From: Devosia sp. ZB163
GTDB taxonomy: Bacteria; Pseudomonadota; Alphaproteobacteria; Rhizobiales; Devosiaceae
Assembly: GCF_028613635.1 (NCBI RefSeq)
Contig: NZ_JAQRMY010000001.1
Span: 725,778-789,777 of the forward strand
DNA length: 64,000 nucleotides
Direction of reading: 5' to 3'
The translations under genes and the position numbers were made by a program. This document shows positions 16,071 through 24,602 of this stretch, piece after piece. Within the stretch, counting starts at the first letter, position 1. Every line of letters begins with the position of its first letter. Under the pieces are notes generated by a model. It ran no database searches, had not been told where the DNA came from, and saw only the letters and a list, made by a program, of their open reading frames with translations.

Positions 16071-16708
16071 CGCACGGCGAGCGGCGAGAGCTGCTTGGCC
16101 TCGGCATCGAAATTGCCCGGATCGAGCCAGCGCTCGAACCCGGCCTTTCGTTCCGGCCATTCGCCGTCGAGCATCGAGAACCATGCGGTGTCGCGGTTGT
16201 CGCCCTTGAAGATCATGTGCTGGCGGAACAGCCCCTCGAAGGTGAAGCCGAAGCGGATCGCAGCGCGCTTCGATGGCTCGTTGAGGTCGTTGCACTTCCA
16301 CTCGAAGCGGCGATTGCCGAGATCCTCAAAGATGTGCCGGGCCATGAGGTAGAAGGCCTCGGTCGCGACGCGTGTCCGCGACATCCGGGGGCCCCAGTAG
16401 ATGCCGCCCAGCTCGATGACGGCATTCGTCGGGTCGATCCGCATCAGTGAGTTCCGGCCCTCGGCCCGTCCGGTCGCCTTGTCGATGACGGTGAAGTACA
16501 TCGGGTCGGCCGATAGGGCGGCGGTCCCGATCCAGCGCGACATGTCGGCGACGTCGACCGGCGGCACCTGCGAGAGATACCGGAACCGCTCGGGCTCGGC
16601 CGCGGCGAAAAGGTCGGCCGCATGCGATTGCGCGAGGGGCTCGATACGCGTGTAGCGGCCGTCGAGCACCACCCGTCCGGCGGGCGTTGCAGGTTGCGGC
16701 TTGCTCAT
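16067..16708 (-). CDS. GNAT N-acetyltransferase (RimJ/RimL type)
   Basis: A 213-residue acetyltransferase of the RimJ/RimL-like group: RYTRIEPLAQSHAADLFAAAEPERFRYL at the start, MYFTVIDKATGRAEGRNSLMRIDP and GPRMSRTRVATEAFYLMARHIFEDLGNRRFEWKC in the acetyl-CoA region, then KRAAIRFGFTFEGLFRQH. The ATG overlaps the stop of the SDR gene by four bases. The open frame upstream to 17626 lies within the SDR gene and is rejected. Confidence 0.9.
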   Translation of the reverse strand: MSKPQPATPAGRVVLDGRYTRIEPLAQSHAADLFAAAEPERFRYLSQVPPVDVADMSRWIGTAALSADPMYFTVIDKATGRAEGRNSLMRIDPTNAVIELGGIYWGPRMSRTRVATEAFYLMARHIFEDLGNRRFEWKCNDLNEPSKRAAIRFGFTFEGLFRQHMIFKGDNRDTAWFSMLDGEWPERKAGFERWLDPGNFDAEAKQLSPLAVR

Positions 16709-17577
16709 GCGTGGGCCTTCCAGATGGCGTCGAGACCTTCGCGATAGGTCGGGAATTCGAGCTCGGTGCCAAGCGCTTCGAGCACGCGCTTCGAAGATAC
16801 ACGCTTGTTGTCGGAGTAGAAGCTCCGCGCCATGGGCGTCATCTGTGCTTCCGAGAACGGCGTCTCGGGTGGCGGCGCCACACCCATCACCTCGGCGGCA
16901 TAGGTGACGAGATCCTGCGGCGGGGCCGGCTCGAGATCGGCGAGGTTGTAGGTGCCCTCGAGCCTGCCCAGCGCGGCGAGCGCGGTGATCCGGCCGATAT
17001 CGGCGACATGGATGCGGTTGAACACCTGGCCCGGCTTGACGATGCGGCGGGCCGTGCCCTCGCGCAGCTTGTCGAAGGCGGAGCGGCCCGGCCCGTAGAT
17101 GCCGGCAAGGCGCTCGATGAACAGCGGCACGCCGCGCGCCTTGGCGTAATCGCGCCAGGCCTGCTCGGCTTCGACCCGCTGGCGCGAGCGGACATTGAGC
17201 GGACGGGTCGGCGCGTCCTCGTCGATCCACTCGCCGCCGAAATCGCCATAGACCCCGACGGTGGAGAAATAGCCGATCCACTGCAGGTTCTCGGCCGCGT
17301 CGAGATCGGCGCGATGGTGCTGCAGCGCCGGGTCGCCGTCCTCGTCGGGCGGGATCGAGAGGATTACGTGGGTCGCCTGGCGCAGGTCCTCGCCCAGCGT
17401 CGGGCCCGGGGCTTCGCCGTCGAAGATGTGGACGCGGTAGTTGGTGTCGGCGAAGGCTTCCGCGCCCTCGGCACTGCGTGTGGTGCCGGCGATGGGGGTG
17501 CTGGGGTCGCTGAGCTGGTGCAGCGCTCGCGCCGTAGCCCGCGAGGAATAGCCCATGCCGAAGAAGAAGACGCTCAT
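16705..17577 (-). CDS. NAD-dependent epimerase/SDR, YeeZ-like
   Basis: A 290-residue atypical SDR. The N-terminal nucleotide motif is FFFGMGYSSRATARAL (GxGYxxR form rather than GxxGxxG), with GYFSTVGVYGDFGGEWIDE holding the usual YG catalytic area and ERLAGIYGPGRSAFDKLREG downstream. The YeeZ-like family has no firmly assigned substrate. It is co-directional with queG upstream (12 bp gap) and overlaps the GNAT downstream. Confidence 0.85.
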   Translation of the reverse strand: MSVFFFGMGYSSRATARALHQLSDPSTPIAGTTRSAEGAEAFADTNYRVHIFDGEAPGPTLGEDLRQATHVILSIPPDEDGDPALQHHRADLDAAENLQWIGYFSTVGVYGDFGGEWIDEDAPTRPLNVRSRQRVEAEQAWRDYAKARGVPLFIERLAGIYGPGRSAFDKLREGTARRIVKPGQVFNRIHVADIGRITALAALGRLEGTYNLADLEPAPPQDLVTYAAEVMGVAPPPETPFSEAQMTPMARSFYSDNKRVSSKRVLEALGTELEFPTYREGLDAIWKAHA

Positions 17578-17589
17578 TGCAGTTGGTCT

Positions 17590-18744
17590 CTAGTTTGTGC
17601 GCACCGGCTGGACGGCCGCACTCCACTCTGCCCGGACGCTGATGTCGCCTTCATCGGTCAAAAAGGCAAGCTCCAGAGCATCGGCGCGCGTTTTGGTCAC
17701 AAGCCGGCGGACTGCCCACACCGCCGCCCCGCGGATCAGCGGATCGGTGTCGCGGAGGCGTGCCTCGGCATGGACAACGAGCGCCGGGTCGCCCGAGTTG
17801 CCGACGGCGATGAGCACGTTCCTGAGGAACCGCGCATGCCCGATGCGCTTGATCGGCGATCCGGCAAAGAGCGCGCGGAAGCCGGCATCGTCGAGCTGGA
17901 CCAGATCGGCGAGGGCAGGGGATTTCAGGTCATCGCGGGCCATCAGCCGCGCCTCGTGCGTCAGCGAGGCGAACTTGTTCCACGGGCAGACGGCAAGGCA
18001 GTCGTCGCAGCCATAGATGCGGTTGCCCATGGCGACGCGGAACTCGTGCGGGATCGGGCCCGGGTGCTCGATGTTGAGGTAGCTGAGGCAGCGCCGCGCA
18101 TCGAGCTGGAACGGGGCAGGGAAGGCATTGGTGGGGCAGATATCGAGGCAGCGCCGGCAGTTGCCGCAGCTCTCGGGGTGCGGATCGTCCGCCGGCAGCT
18201 CGGCCGCCGTGAAGATGGCGCCGAGGAACAGCCACGAGCCGAACTCGCGCGAGACGAGCACGGTGTGCTTGCCCTGCCAGCCGATGCCCGCCGCCTCGCC
18301 GAGCGGCTTCTCCATCACCGGGGCGGTGTCGACGAAGACCTTCACCTCGGCGCCGGTGCGGCGGCTGAGGAGCCCCGCCAGTTCCTTGAGCTTGCCCTTG
18401 ATGATGTCGTGGTAGTCGCGGTTGCGGGCGTAGACCGAGATATTGCCGCGGGTCGGGTGACCGAGGTCGGCCATCGGATCGGTGTCCGGCCCATAGTTCA
18501 TGCCGACCATGATAACCGAGCGCGCATCCGGCCACAGCGCTTCCGGCGCGCCGCGGCGTTCGGCCGTCTCGGCCATCCAGCCCATGTCGCCATGCCAGTG
18601 CCGCTCGAGGGCGGCGCCGAGCTTTTCCGGCAGGTCCGGCCGCGCATCGGCCCGCGCGACGCCGAACGCGCCGAAACCCAGGGCCTGGGCGCGGTCGCGG
18701 AGTTCGGCGAGCAGAGTGCTAGAAGAGATCGACATATGGACCAT
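17590..18744 (-). CDS. queG: Epoxyqueuosine reductase
   Basis: QueG reduces epoxyqueuosine in tRNA to queuosine, the last step of queuosine formation, using cobalamin and two [4Fe-4S] clusters. The 384-residue protein carries CGNCRRCLDICP and CDDCLAVCPWN cluster motifs, the cobalamin-side segment SVIMVGMNYGP, and a C-terminal HEAT-like helical region (RFLRNVLIAVGNSGDP). The start lies inside the 3' end of the fic gene (26-bp overlap); an ATG three codons later is equally possible. Confidence 0.95.
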   Translation of the reverse strand: MVHMSISSSTLLAELRDRAQALGFGAFGVARADARPDLPEKLGAALERHWHGDMGWMAETAERRGAPEALWPDARSVIMVGMNYGPDTDPMADLGHPTRGNISVYARNRDYHDIIKGKLKELAGLLSRRTGAEVKVFVDTAPVMEKPLGEAAGIGWQGKHTVLVSREFGSWLFLGAIFTAAELPADDPHPESCGNCRRCLDICPTNAFPAPFQLDARRCLSYLNIEHPGPIPHEFRVAMGNRIYGCDDCLAVCPWNKFASLTHEARLMARDDLKSPALADLVQLDDAGFRALFAGSPIKRIGHARFLRNVLIAVGNSGDPALVVHAEARLRDTDPLIRGAAVWAVRRLVTKTRADALELAFLTDEGDISVRAEWSAAVQPVRTN

Positions 18745-19873
18745 AGCGGAACGCGCGGTTGCGCGCGTTGCCAGTGATTTCGAAGAGCAATCCCGCGTCG
18801 ACCATTCTGCGCACCAGGACGTTTGCTCCGGCCTGCGTCATACCAAGCAATTCCGCCACGTATTTGACGCTCACAACGGGGTGTTTGAACAAGTCCTCAA
18901 GCAGGGTCAGCGCGCTTGCGGCGGCACGCGCGAAGGTGTCGGTGATGAGCTTGCGATGGGCCTCCCGCAGGGAGACGATTTTTCTCGCTGTCTCGGTTGC
19001 TTCATCGCTGACCGTCCGGATGCCCTCGATGAAGAACTTCAGCCAGGCCTCCCACGCGCCCTCGTCCCGCACGCCCTGGAGGAGTTCGTAGTATCGCTGC
19101 CGATTGGCCTTGAGATAGTGCGAGATATAGAGCACCGGCTGGGACAGGGCTTGTCGCTCGCACAGCAGGAGCGTGATCAGCAGCCGGCCGACACGACCGT
19201 TGCCATCGAGGAATGGGTGGATGGTCTCGAACTGGGCGTGCACCAAGCCGATGCGGACCAGTACTGGCAGCCGCTCGTTCGAATGGACGAAGTTCTCCAG
19301 CGCCGAGAGCGCGGGGCCGACTTCATGCGCCGGCGGCGGAACGAAGATGGCATTGTTCAGCGTGCTGCCGCCCTGGCCGATCCAGTTCTGGCTGGTCCTG
19401 ACTTCGCCGGGGTTGCGCTCCTGTCCGCGTACACCCGACATGAGGTGCTCGTGGATCTCGCGGATGAGCCGGGTCGACACGGGTAGGCTCGCCAGCCTGT
19501 CGATGCCGTAGCGCAGGGCGTCTATGTAGTTGATCACCTCGACGACATCGCCTGGCCGGCGGGCGTCCAGCAGGTTGGCTTCGGCTTCGAGGACGTCGGT
19601 CAGCGAGGACTGCGTTCCCTCGATTTGACTGGAGAGAACCGCTTCCTTCCTGATGTACATCAGGACGAACAGGTCAGCGTTGGGAAGCGTCTGGATCGAA
19701 CCATCGAGCCGCCCAAGGGCGCGGTCCGCATCCGACAGCAGGTCCTGCATCTCGATGTCGATCGACAGTGGCGGATCGAGCGGCGGCAGGGCGTTAGGGA
19801 TGAATGCACTGTAGTCCAGCGGCTGTCTGACATAGCGGCCGGCCCTGCCGCTCGAACGCAGTCGGTTGTTCAT
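18719..19873 (-). CDS. Fic-family adenylyltransferase, class II, with C-terminal winged helix
   Basis: A 384-residue Fic protein. The inhibitory motif S-S-Q-I-E-G at residues 81-86 ([ST]xxxE[GN]) precedes the Fic core, so it is class II and autoinhibited. The active-site motif HPFLDGNGRVGR (219-230) is intact, so AMP transfer to a hydroxyl side chain is expected. Residues about 320-384 form a winged helix (HPVVSVKYVAELLGMTQAGANVLVRRMVDAGLLFE) able to bind DNA. Immediately upstream are three matching operator half-sites. The gene is wedged between the GST-fold gene and queG. No antitoxin partner is adjacent. Confidence 0.92.
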   Translation of the reverse strand: MNNRLRSSGRAGRYVRQPLDYSAFIPNALPPLDPPLSIDIEMQDLLSDADRALGRLDGSIQTLPNADLFVLMYIRKEAVLSSQIEGTQSSLTDVLEAEANLLDARRPGDVVEVINYIDALRYGIDRLASLPVSTRLIREIHEHLMSGVRGQERNPGEVRTSQNWIGQGGSTLNNAIFVPPPAHEVGPALSALENFVHSNERLPVLVRIGLVHAQFETIHPFLDGNGRVGRLLITLLLCERQALSQPVLYISHYLKANRQRYYELLQGVRDEGAWEAWLKFFIEGIRTVSDEATETARKIVSLREAHRKLITDTFARAAASALTLLEDLFKHPVVSVKYVAELLGMTQAGANVLVRRMVDAGLLFEITGNARNRAFRYGPYVDLF

Positions 19874-19922
19874 GACGCCGCCCCAGTGAAACCAGCAGTT
19901 TCATTACTGGCACGGCCCGCCG

Positions 19923-19973
19923 CCATACTCAACTGGCAGTTGAATATGGAACGCGGCAGCGGCCATATTCAAC
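19923..19973. promoter_or_regulatory. Three-half-site operator array upstream of fic
   Basis: GTTGAATATGG (19939-19949) and CCATATTCAAC (19963-19973) form a perfect 11-bp inverted repeat with a 13-bp spacer. A third copy, CCATACTCAAC (19923-19933, one mismatch), lies 5 bp to the other side. The array sits 50 bp upstream of the fic ATG and suggests autoregulation by the winged-helix domain of that protein. Confidence 0.75.
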
Positions 19974-19985
19974 CAACGCAGCGTT

Positions 19986-20663
19986 TCAGAAATCGAGATC
20001 GGCGTATCCGGCGGCCGCGGGCATGCCGCCGATGCGGTCGTTGAGGAGGGTCCGGAAGGCCGGGCGCGACTTGATGCGGGCGTACCATTGGCGCGTCTCG
20101 ACCGAGCTGTCCCACAGCACGTCGCCCAGGTAGTCGAGGCTGGAGAGGTGCGCGGCGAGGGCGAAATCGGCCAGCGTCATGCTGTCGCCTGCGATCCAGT
20201 GCCGCGTCGCGAACAGCCAGTTGAAATAGTGCAGGTGCTCGCCGAGGTTGGCCTTGGCGACGCGCAGCACGCCCGGCTCGGGCACCGCGCCGCGCTGGTC
20301 GCGCTTCACGATCTTTTCCTCGAGGATGTAGCGTGTCACTTCGTCGTTGAGCTTGACCAGCACCCACTCGAGCAGCCGCCACATCTCGTTGCGCAGCGGG
20401 GGGTCGGTCGGCAGCAGCCCGGCAATGGTGCTGGGCGCGTGGCGATCCTCGATGGCGTGGATGACCGCGAGCGTTCCGACCACCCGCGCGCCGTCGTCCT
20501 CGATGAGGATCGGCACCGTGGCGGCGGGGTTGATCTCGAGCAGCGCCGGGTCGCGTGTCCACGGCTTGATGTCCTCGAGGTCCACGCCCACGCCATATTC
20601 GGCGAACATCAGGCGGGCCAGCCGCGAGGAGGGGTCGAGCCGATGCTGCATCAACCTTGGCAT
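19986..20663 (-). CDS. fzlA: GST-fold protein, probably FtsZ-binding FzlA
   Basis: A 225-residue glutathione S-transferase-fold protein with an N-terminal thioredoxin-like half (INPAATVPILIEDDG) and an all-helical C-terminal half (SMTLADFALAAHLSSLDYLGDV). In alphaproteobacteria FzlA binds and curves FtsZ filaments and signals septal wall synthesis; this protein shares the tail ending in YADLDF that I associate with FzlA, and the usual chromosomal company of uppP and queG. A generic GST is the alternative. It is divergent from uppP (86 bp). Confidence 0.65.
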   Translation of the reverse strand: MPRLMQHRLDPSSRLARLMFAEYGVGVDLEDIKPWTRDPALLEINPAATVPILIEDDGARVVGTLAVIHAIEDRHAPSTIAGLLPTDPPLRNEMWRLLEWVLVKLNDEVTRYILEEKIVKRDQRGAVPEPGVLRVAKANLGEHLHYFNWLFATRHWIAGDSMTLADFALAAHLSSLDYLGDVLWDSSVETRQWYARIKSRPAFRTLLNDRIGGMPAAAGYADLDF

Positions 20664-20749
20664 GCGTTGTTCGATCCTTGGCGGGGCCGGGCAAATCGGG
20701 CTAGAAGCCGCCGGTCTGCCCCTTCTATGGGGATGAGTTAGGGGATCAG

Positions 20750-21562
20750 ATGAACGCCGATCAAGGTCTTTTTGTGCCGCTGATCCTCGGGATTATCGAG
20801 GGCCTTACCGAATTCCTACCGGTCTCCTCGACGGCCCACATTCTGCTCGCCGGCCACTTCCTCGGATTCAACAGCCCGGGGCGCGTTTTCGAGGTGCTGA
20901 TCCAGTTCGGCGCCATCCTCGCCATCCTCGTCGTCTACTTCAAGCGCCTGCTCGCCATCGCGAGGGATGCGCTGGCCGGCAAGCCCGGGGCGCTACGCTT
21001 CATCCTGGGCGTCGTGCTCGCCTCGTTCCCGGCTGCCATTGCCGGCGTCCTGCTGCACGACTTCATCAAGACGGTGATCTACGAAACGCCCGTCCTGTTC
21101 TGCATCTCGCTGATCGTGGGCGGCATCATCCTGCTCTATGTCGACCAGCTGAAGCTGACGCCCAAATACACCGATATCTACAACTACCCGCCGCTGCTCT
21201 GCTTCTATATCGGCCTGTTCCAGATGCTCGCGCTGGTCCCCGGCGTGTCGCGCTCGGGCGCGACCATCGTGGGCTCGCTCCTGCTCGGCACCGACAAGCG
21301 CTCGGCCGCGGAGTTCACCTTCTTCATTGCCATGCCGATCATGGGCGGCGCCTTCGTCTACGACCTCTACAAGAGCCGCGAGTTCATCACCGCCGAACTC
21401 GGCGCCGCAGTGATCATCGGCTTTGCCGCGGCCTTCGTTACCGCCTTCTTCGTCGTCCGCTACGTGCTCGACTACATCTCGCGGCACGGTTTCGCGATCT
21501 TCGCCTATTGGCGGATTTTCGTCGGCGCCATAGGGCTTTGGGCGCTGCTGCTGTTCCGTTGA
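20750..21562 (+). CDS. uppP: Undecaprenyl-diphosphatase
   Basis: This 270-residue integral membrane enzyme (BacA/UppP) recycles undecaprenyl pyrophosphate to the carrier lipid for peptidoglycan and LPS synthesis and can give bacitracin resistance. The two active-site motifs are present: [14 protein letters not shown] at residues 17-30 and PGVSRSGAT near residue 163. About eight membrane segments are visible. The next gene starts 76 bp downstream. Confidence 0.97.
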   Translation: MNADQGLFVPLILGIIEGLTEFLPVSSTAHILLAGHFLGFNSPGRVFEVLIQFGAILAILVVYFKRLLAIARDALAGKPGALRFILGVVLASFPAAIAGVLLHDFIKTVIYETPVLFCISLIVGGIILLYVDQLKLTPKYTDIYNYPPLLCFYIGLFQMLALVPGVSRSGATIVGSLLLGTDKRSAAEFTFFIAMPIMGGAFVYDLYKSREFITAELGAAVIIGFAAAFVTAFFVVRYVLDYISRHGFAIFAYWRIFVGAIGLWALLLFR

Positions 21563-21638
21563 ATGGCGCGGCGTCTCCGTCGGCGTGACAAACGCGTCCG
21601 GCTTCCCCATTATGGTTCTCCCGGAATCGGCGGTGGGG

Positions 21639-22478
21639 ATGTCCGTGGCGAGTAAGGCCAATATCGATGCCTGGTTCGAGCGCATCGGCTTTGCCGGCTC
21701 GATCGCGCCTTCGCTGGAAACGCTGGGCCAGCTCGTGCAGATGCACGTGGCGGCGATTCCGTTCGAGAACCTCGATCCGCTGATGGGCGCGCCCGTGCGG
21801 CTCGACCTCAGCAACCTGCAGCAGAAGCTTCTCTTCGATCGCCGCGGCGGCTACTGCCTCGAGCACAACCTGCTGCTCAAGGCCATGCTCGAGGAGCTCG
21901 ACTACGAGGTGAAGGCCCACGCCGCCGTGGTGCTATGGAATCATAGCGAACCGACGGACGATCCGCCGACCCACCTCGTGCTGACGGTCGGCGTGGCCGG
22001 TGTCACCTATCTCGTCGATGTCGGCTTTGGCGGGCAGACCCCGACGGCGCCGCTCCGGCTCCGCTCCGAACTCGAGCAGGCGACGCCGCACGAGCCCTTC
22101 CGCCTGATCGATGACGCCGGCACCTGGCGCCTCGAGTCCCTGATCGGCGAGGATTGGCGCCCACTCTATCGCTTCACGCTCGCTCCGGTCAGCGACGACG
22201 AACTCGGCCAGATGAATGAGCGCGCCTCGTCGAGCCCCACTTTCCGCGACGGGCTCATCGCCTCGCGCGCCGAGAAGGGCCGCCGGCTGGTGCTCGGCAA
22301 CCTCCGCTTCGTGATCCATGTCACGGGCGGGGAGAGCGAGGCGCGGATGCTGACCAGCGTCGCCGAGCTGCGCGAAGTGCTCTCCGGTCCGCTCGGCATC
22401 CACCTGCCTGCAGCCGACCGGCTCGACCCCGCCCTCGACCGGATCGTCGCGACCAGCAGTCCCCCGGATCAGTCCTGA
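21639..22478 (+). CDS. nat: Arylamine N-acetyltransferase
   Basis: A 279-residue enzyme with the full NAT triad: C73 in DRRGGYCLEHN, H112 in DPPTHLVL and D127 in YLVDVGFGG, plus the family opening IPFENLDPLMG. It transfers acetyl from acetyl-CoA to arylamines or hydrazines. The ATG at 21639 is chosen because it gives the usual distance to YFxRIG (here WFERIGFAG); GTG 21585 and ATG 21612 are possible. Its stop overlaps the next start (ATGA). Confidence 0.93.
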   Translation: MSVASKANIDAWFERIGFAGSIAPSLETLGQLVQMHVAAIPFENLDPLMGAPVRLDLSNLQQKLLFDRRGGYCLEHNLLLKAMLEELDYEVKAHAAVVLWNHSEPTDDPPTHLVLTVGVAGVTYLVDVGFGGQTPTAPLRLRSELEQATPHEPFRLIDDAGTWRLESLIGEDWRPLYRFTLAPVSDDELGQMNERASSSPTFRDGLIASRAEKGRRLVLGNLRFVIHVTGGESEARMLTSVAELREVLSGPLGIHLPAADRLDPALDRIVATSSPPDQS

Positions 22479-23077
22479 TGCCGCCAGTCTTTGTCGATCC
22501 CGACAAGGTCCGGGAGTTCAAGGACTTCCAGTCCTTCTACGACTGGCTTGCCGAGCATCACGGGAGTGCCGACGAGATCTGGATCAAGCTGCACAAGGTC
22601 GGCTCCGGCCTGCCCTCGATCACCCCCAAGGAGGCGATCGATGCGGTGCTGTGCTGGGGCTGGATCGACGCCATCCGCAAGGGCCACGACGACAGGAGCT
22701 ACCTGCAGCGCTACACGCCGCGTGGGCGAAAGAGCGTGTGGAGCAAGATCAATGTCGACAACGTCGCCCGGCTCCAGACAGTGGGCCTGATGAGCCCGCA
22801 TGGGCTGCGGCACGTCGAGGCCGCCAAGGCGGACGGCCGCTGGGACAATGCCTATGGCAGCGGCAAGGACCTCAAGATTCCGGACGATCTGCAGGCGGCG
22901 ATCGATGCCGAGCCGGCAGCACGGGAAATGCTCGGCAAGCTGACCGAGCAGAACCGCTTCGCCCTCGCTTTCCGCATGCACAGCATCAAGACCGAGGCCG
23001 GGCGGAAAAAGAAGATCGCGACCTTCGTCGACATGCTGAAGGCGGGCGAGACCATCTACCCACAGAAACAGAAATGA
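22478..23077 (+). CDS. YdeI/OmpD-associated family protein
   Basis: A 199-residue protein of the YdeI family: DFQSFYDWLAEHHGSADEIWIKLHKVGSG, then EAIDAVLCWGWIDAIRKGHDD, RYTPRGRKSVWSKIN and GRWDNAYGS. Members have been linked to bacteriocin or peptide tolerance in enterics, but no mechanism is known. Start and stop both overlap neighbours by four bases, so it is translated together with nat and the DUF1697 gene. Confidence 0.88.
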   Translation: MPPVFVDPDKVREFKDFQSFYDWLAEHHGSADEIWIKLHKVGSGLPSITPKEAIDAVLCWGWIDAIRKGHDDRSYLQRYTPRGRKSVWSKINVDNVARLQTVGLMSPHGLRHVEAAKADGRWDNAYGSGKDLKIPDDLQAAIDAEPAAREMLGKLTEQNRFALAFRMHSIKTEAGRKKKIATFVDMLKAGETIYPQKQK

Positions 23078-23592
23078 CCGTCTGGGTCGCCTTCCTCCGC
23101 GCCGTCAATGTCGGCAAGCGCCAGATGAAGATGGCCGAGCTCAAGGCGCTCTGCGAGGAACTCGGCTACGGCAGGGTCAAGACCATCCTCGCCAGCGGCA
23201 ACGTCCGCTTCGAGGCCGACCACGACCCCAAGGCCGAGCTCGAGGCGGCGATCGAGAAGCGCTGGGGCTTCCTGAGCGAGGCCGTGATGCGCTCGGACGA
23301 CGAGATCACGGCGATGCTTGCCTCCGACCCCTTCTCCGCCTACCCCGATGAAGGTCCGTTCCATCGCTACGTGATGATGTTCGACCGGCCGCTGCCGGCC
23401 GGCTCCGCCTTTACCGGCATCGCCGGCGACCACGACATCGTGCGGGTCGACAGGCGCGACATCTACCTCGTCGGCTGGCGCCAGCCGGACGGACGGCACG
23501 GCCCGGGGCTGGACAAGTTCGACCGGCAGTTGGAGAAGGGCGCCATCGCGACCATGCGCAACTGGAACACCATTCCCAAGGTCCTCGGATGA
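23074..23592 (+). CDS. DUF1697 family protein
   Basis: A 172-residue protein that starts with the DUF1697 pattern WVAFLRAVNVGKRQMKMAELKALCEELGY and KTILASGNVRFEA, and ends with the typical ATMRNWNTIPKVL. Function is unknown; the family is often found in small mixed operons. The ATG overlaps the YdeI-like stop, and the stop overlaps the rbsK start. Confidence 0.9.
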   Translation: MTVWVAFLRAVNVGKRQMKMAELKALCEELGYGRVKTILASGNVRFEADHDPKAELEAAIEKRWGFLSEAVMRSDDEITAMLASDPFSAYPDEGPFHRYVMMFDRPLPAGSAFTGIAGDHDIVRVDRRDIYLVGWRQPDGRHGPGLDKFDRQLEKGAIATMRNWNTIPKVLG

Positions 23593-24485
23593 TTACCGTT
23601 CTCGGCTCCACCAATCTCGATCTGATCGGCACCGTGAGCCGTATCCCCAAGCCCGGCGAAACCGTGCCGGGCGACAGGTTCTCGATGGCCGCGGGCGGCA
23701 AGGGCGCCAACCAGGCGCTCGCGGCCCGGCGCGCCGGCGCCGAAGTCCGCATGTTCGCCGCGGCCGGCACCGACAGCTTCGCCGACGAGGCGCTGAAGCT
23801 GCTGCGCGCCGAAGGTGTCGATCTCAGCCGCGTGCGCATCGCCGAAGGCGCCACCGGCATCGCCATGATCTTCGTCGACGAGGCGGGCGAGAACGTCATC
23901 GCCATCCTGCCCGGCGCCAACGGCACCATGAGCCCCGCCGACGCCGACGCGGCGCTTGAAGGGCTCGGGATCGGCTCGGTGCTGATGCTGCAGCAGGAGA
24001 TCCCGCAGGCGGCGACCATGCGGGCGCTCGAACTGGGGCGGGCCCAGGGCGTTGTGTCGATTCTCAACACCGCGCCCTTCCTCAAGACGACCCGCGACGT
24101 CGCCGAGCAGGCCTCGATCGTCATCGCCAACGAGACCGAGTTCGAGCTGCTGACCGGCGCTGGCAACGACAGGCTCGATGCGGCCATGGCCGACTGGGCC
24201 CGCTCGCAGAACCAGACGATGATCGTGACGCTCGGCCCCGATGGCGCGCGCGCCGCAACGCCCACCGGCAGCTTCCGCGTACCGGCGCTCAAGGTCGATC
24301 CGGTCGATACGGTCGGTGCGGGCGATACGTTCTGCGGCTATCTCGCCGCCGGCCTTGATCGTGGGCTCGACCTCGAAGTCGCCATGCGCCGCGCCGCCGT
24401 CGCCGCCAGCCTTGCCGTGCTGAAGCCCGGCGCGCAGCCGGCGATTCCGCATGCGGCTGATGTTGAGAAAGCGCTCGGGCGCTGA
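23589..24485 (+). CDS. rbsK: Ribokinase (PfkB family)
   Basis: A 298-residue sugar kinase. The family patterns are GSTNLDLIG at the N terminus, the sugar-binding GGKGANQALAARRAGA (residues 37-52), and the anion-hole/catalytic DTVGAGDTFCGYLAAGLDRG, where the aspartate of GAGDTF is the base. Ribose is the most likely substrate from the overall match; other pentoses or nucleosides are possible. It is the last gene of four that overlap end to start, and it faces lptB with repeat A5 between. Confidence 0.9.
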   Translation: MITVLGSTNLDLIGTVSRIPKPGETVPGDRFSMAAGGKGANQALAARRAGAEVRMFAAAGTDSFADEALKLLRAEGVDLSRVRIAEGATGIAMIFVDEAGENVIAILPGANGTMSPADADAALEGLGIGSVLMLQQEIPQAATMRALELGRAQGVVSILNTAPFLKTTRDVAEQASIVIANETEFELLTGAGNDRLDAAMADWARSQNQTMIVTLGPDGARAATPTGSFRVPALKVDPVDTVGAGDTFCGYLAAGLDRGLDLEVAMRRAAVAASLAVLKPGAQPAIPHAADVEKALGR

Positions 24486-24493
24486 CTGACGCG

Positions 24494-24598
24494 CCTCCCT
24501 GCCCCTTGAGGGAGGGATTGAGGGAGGGGGTGGCGCAGTCGGCACTGCAAGAGCCGCACGACCCCCACCCCCAGGCCCCCCTCAAAGGGGGAGGGGTG
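24494..24598. repeat. Double-hairpin palindromic repeat, copy A5
   Basis: About 105 bp: left arm cctccctgccccttgaggga-gggattgagggagggggt, right arm acccccacccccaggccccc-ctcaaagggggaggggt, inverted with respect to each other. It fills the gap between the convergent rbsK and lptB genes. Confidence 0.8.
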
Positions 24599-24602
24599 CA
24601 GG

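Noticed and set aside
16709-17626. A fused 519-codon acetyltransferase frame
   Set aside because: The upstream part lies within the SDR gene in another frame; the real GNAT begins at 16708 with a four-base overlap.
18719-19873. Fic toxin-antitoxin pair
   Set aside because: The gene is class II with the inhibitory helix inside the same protein; no separate antitoxin gene is next to it.
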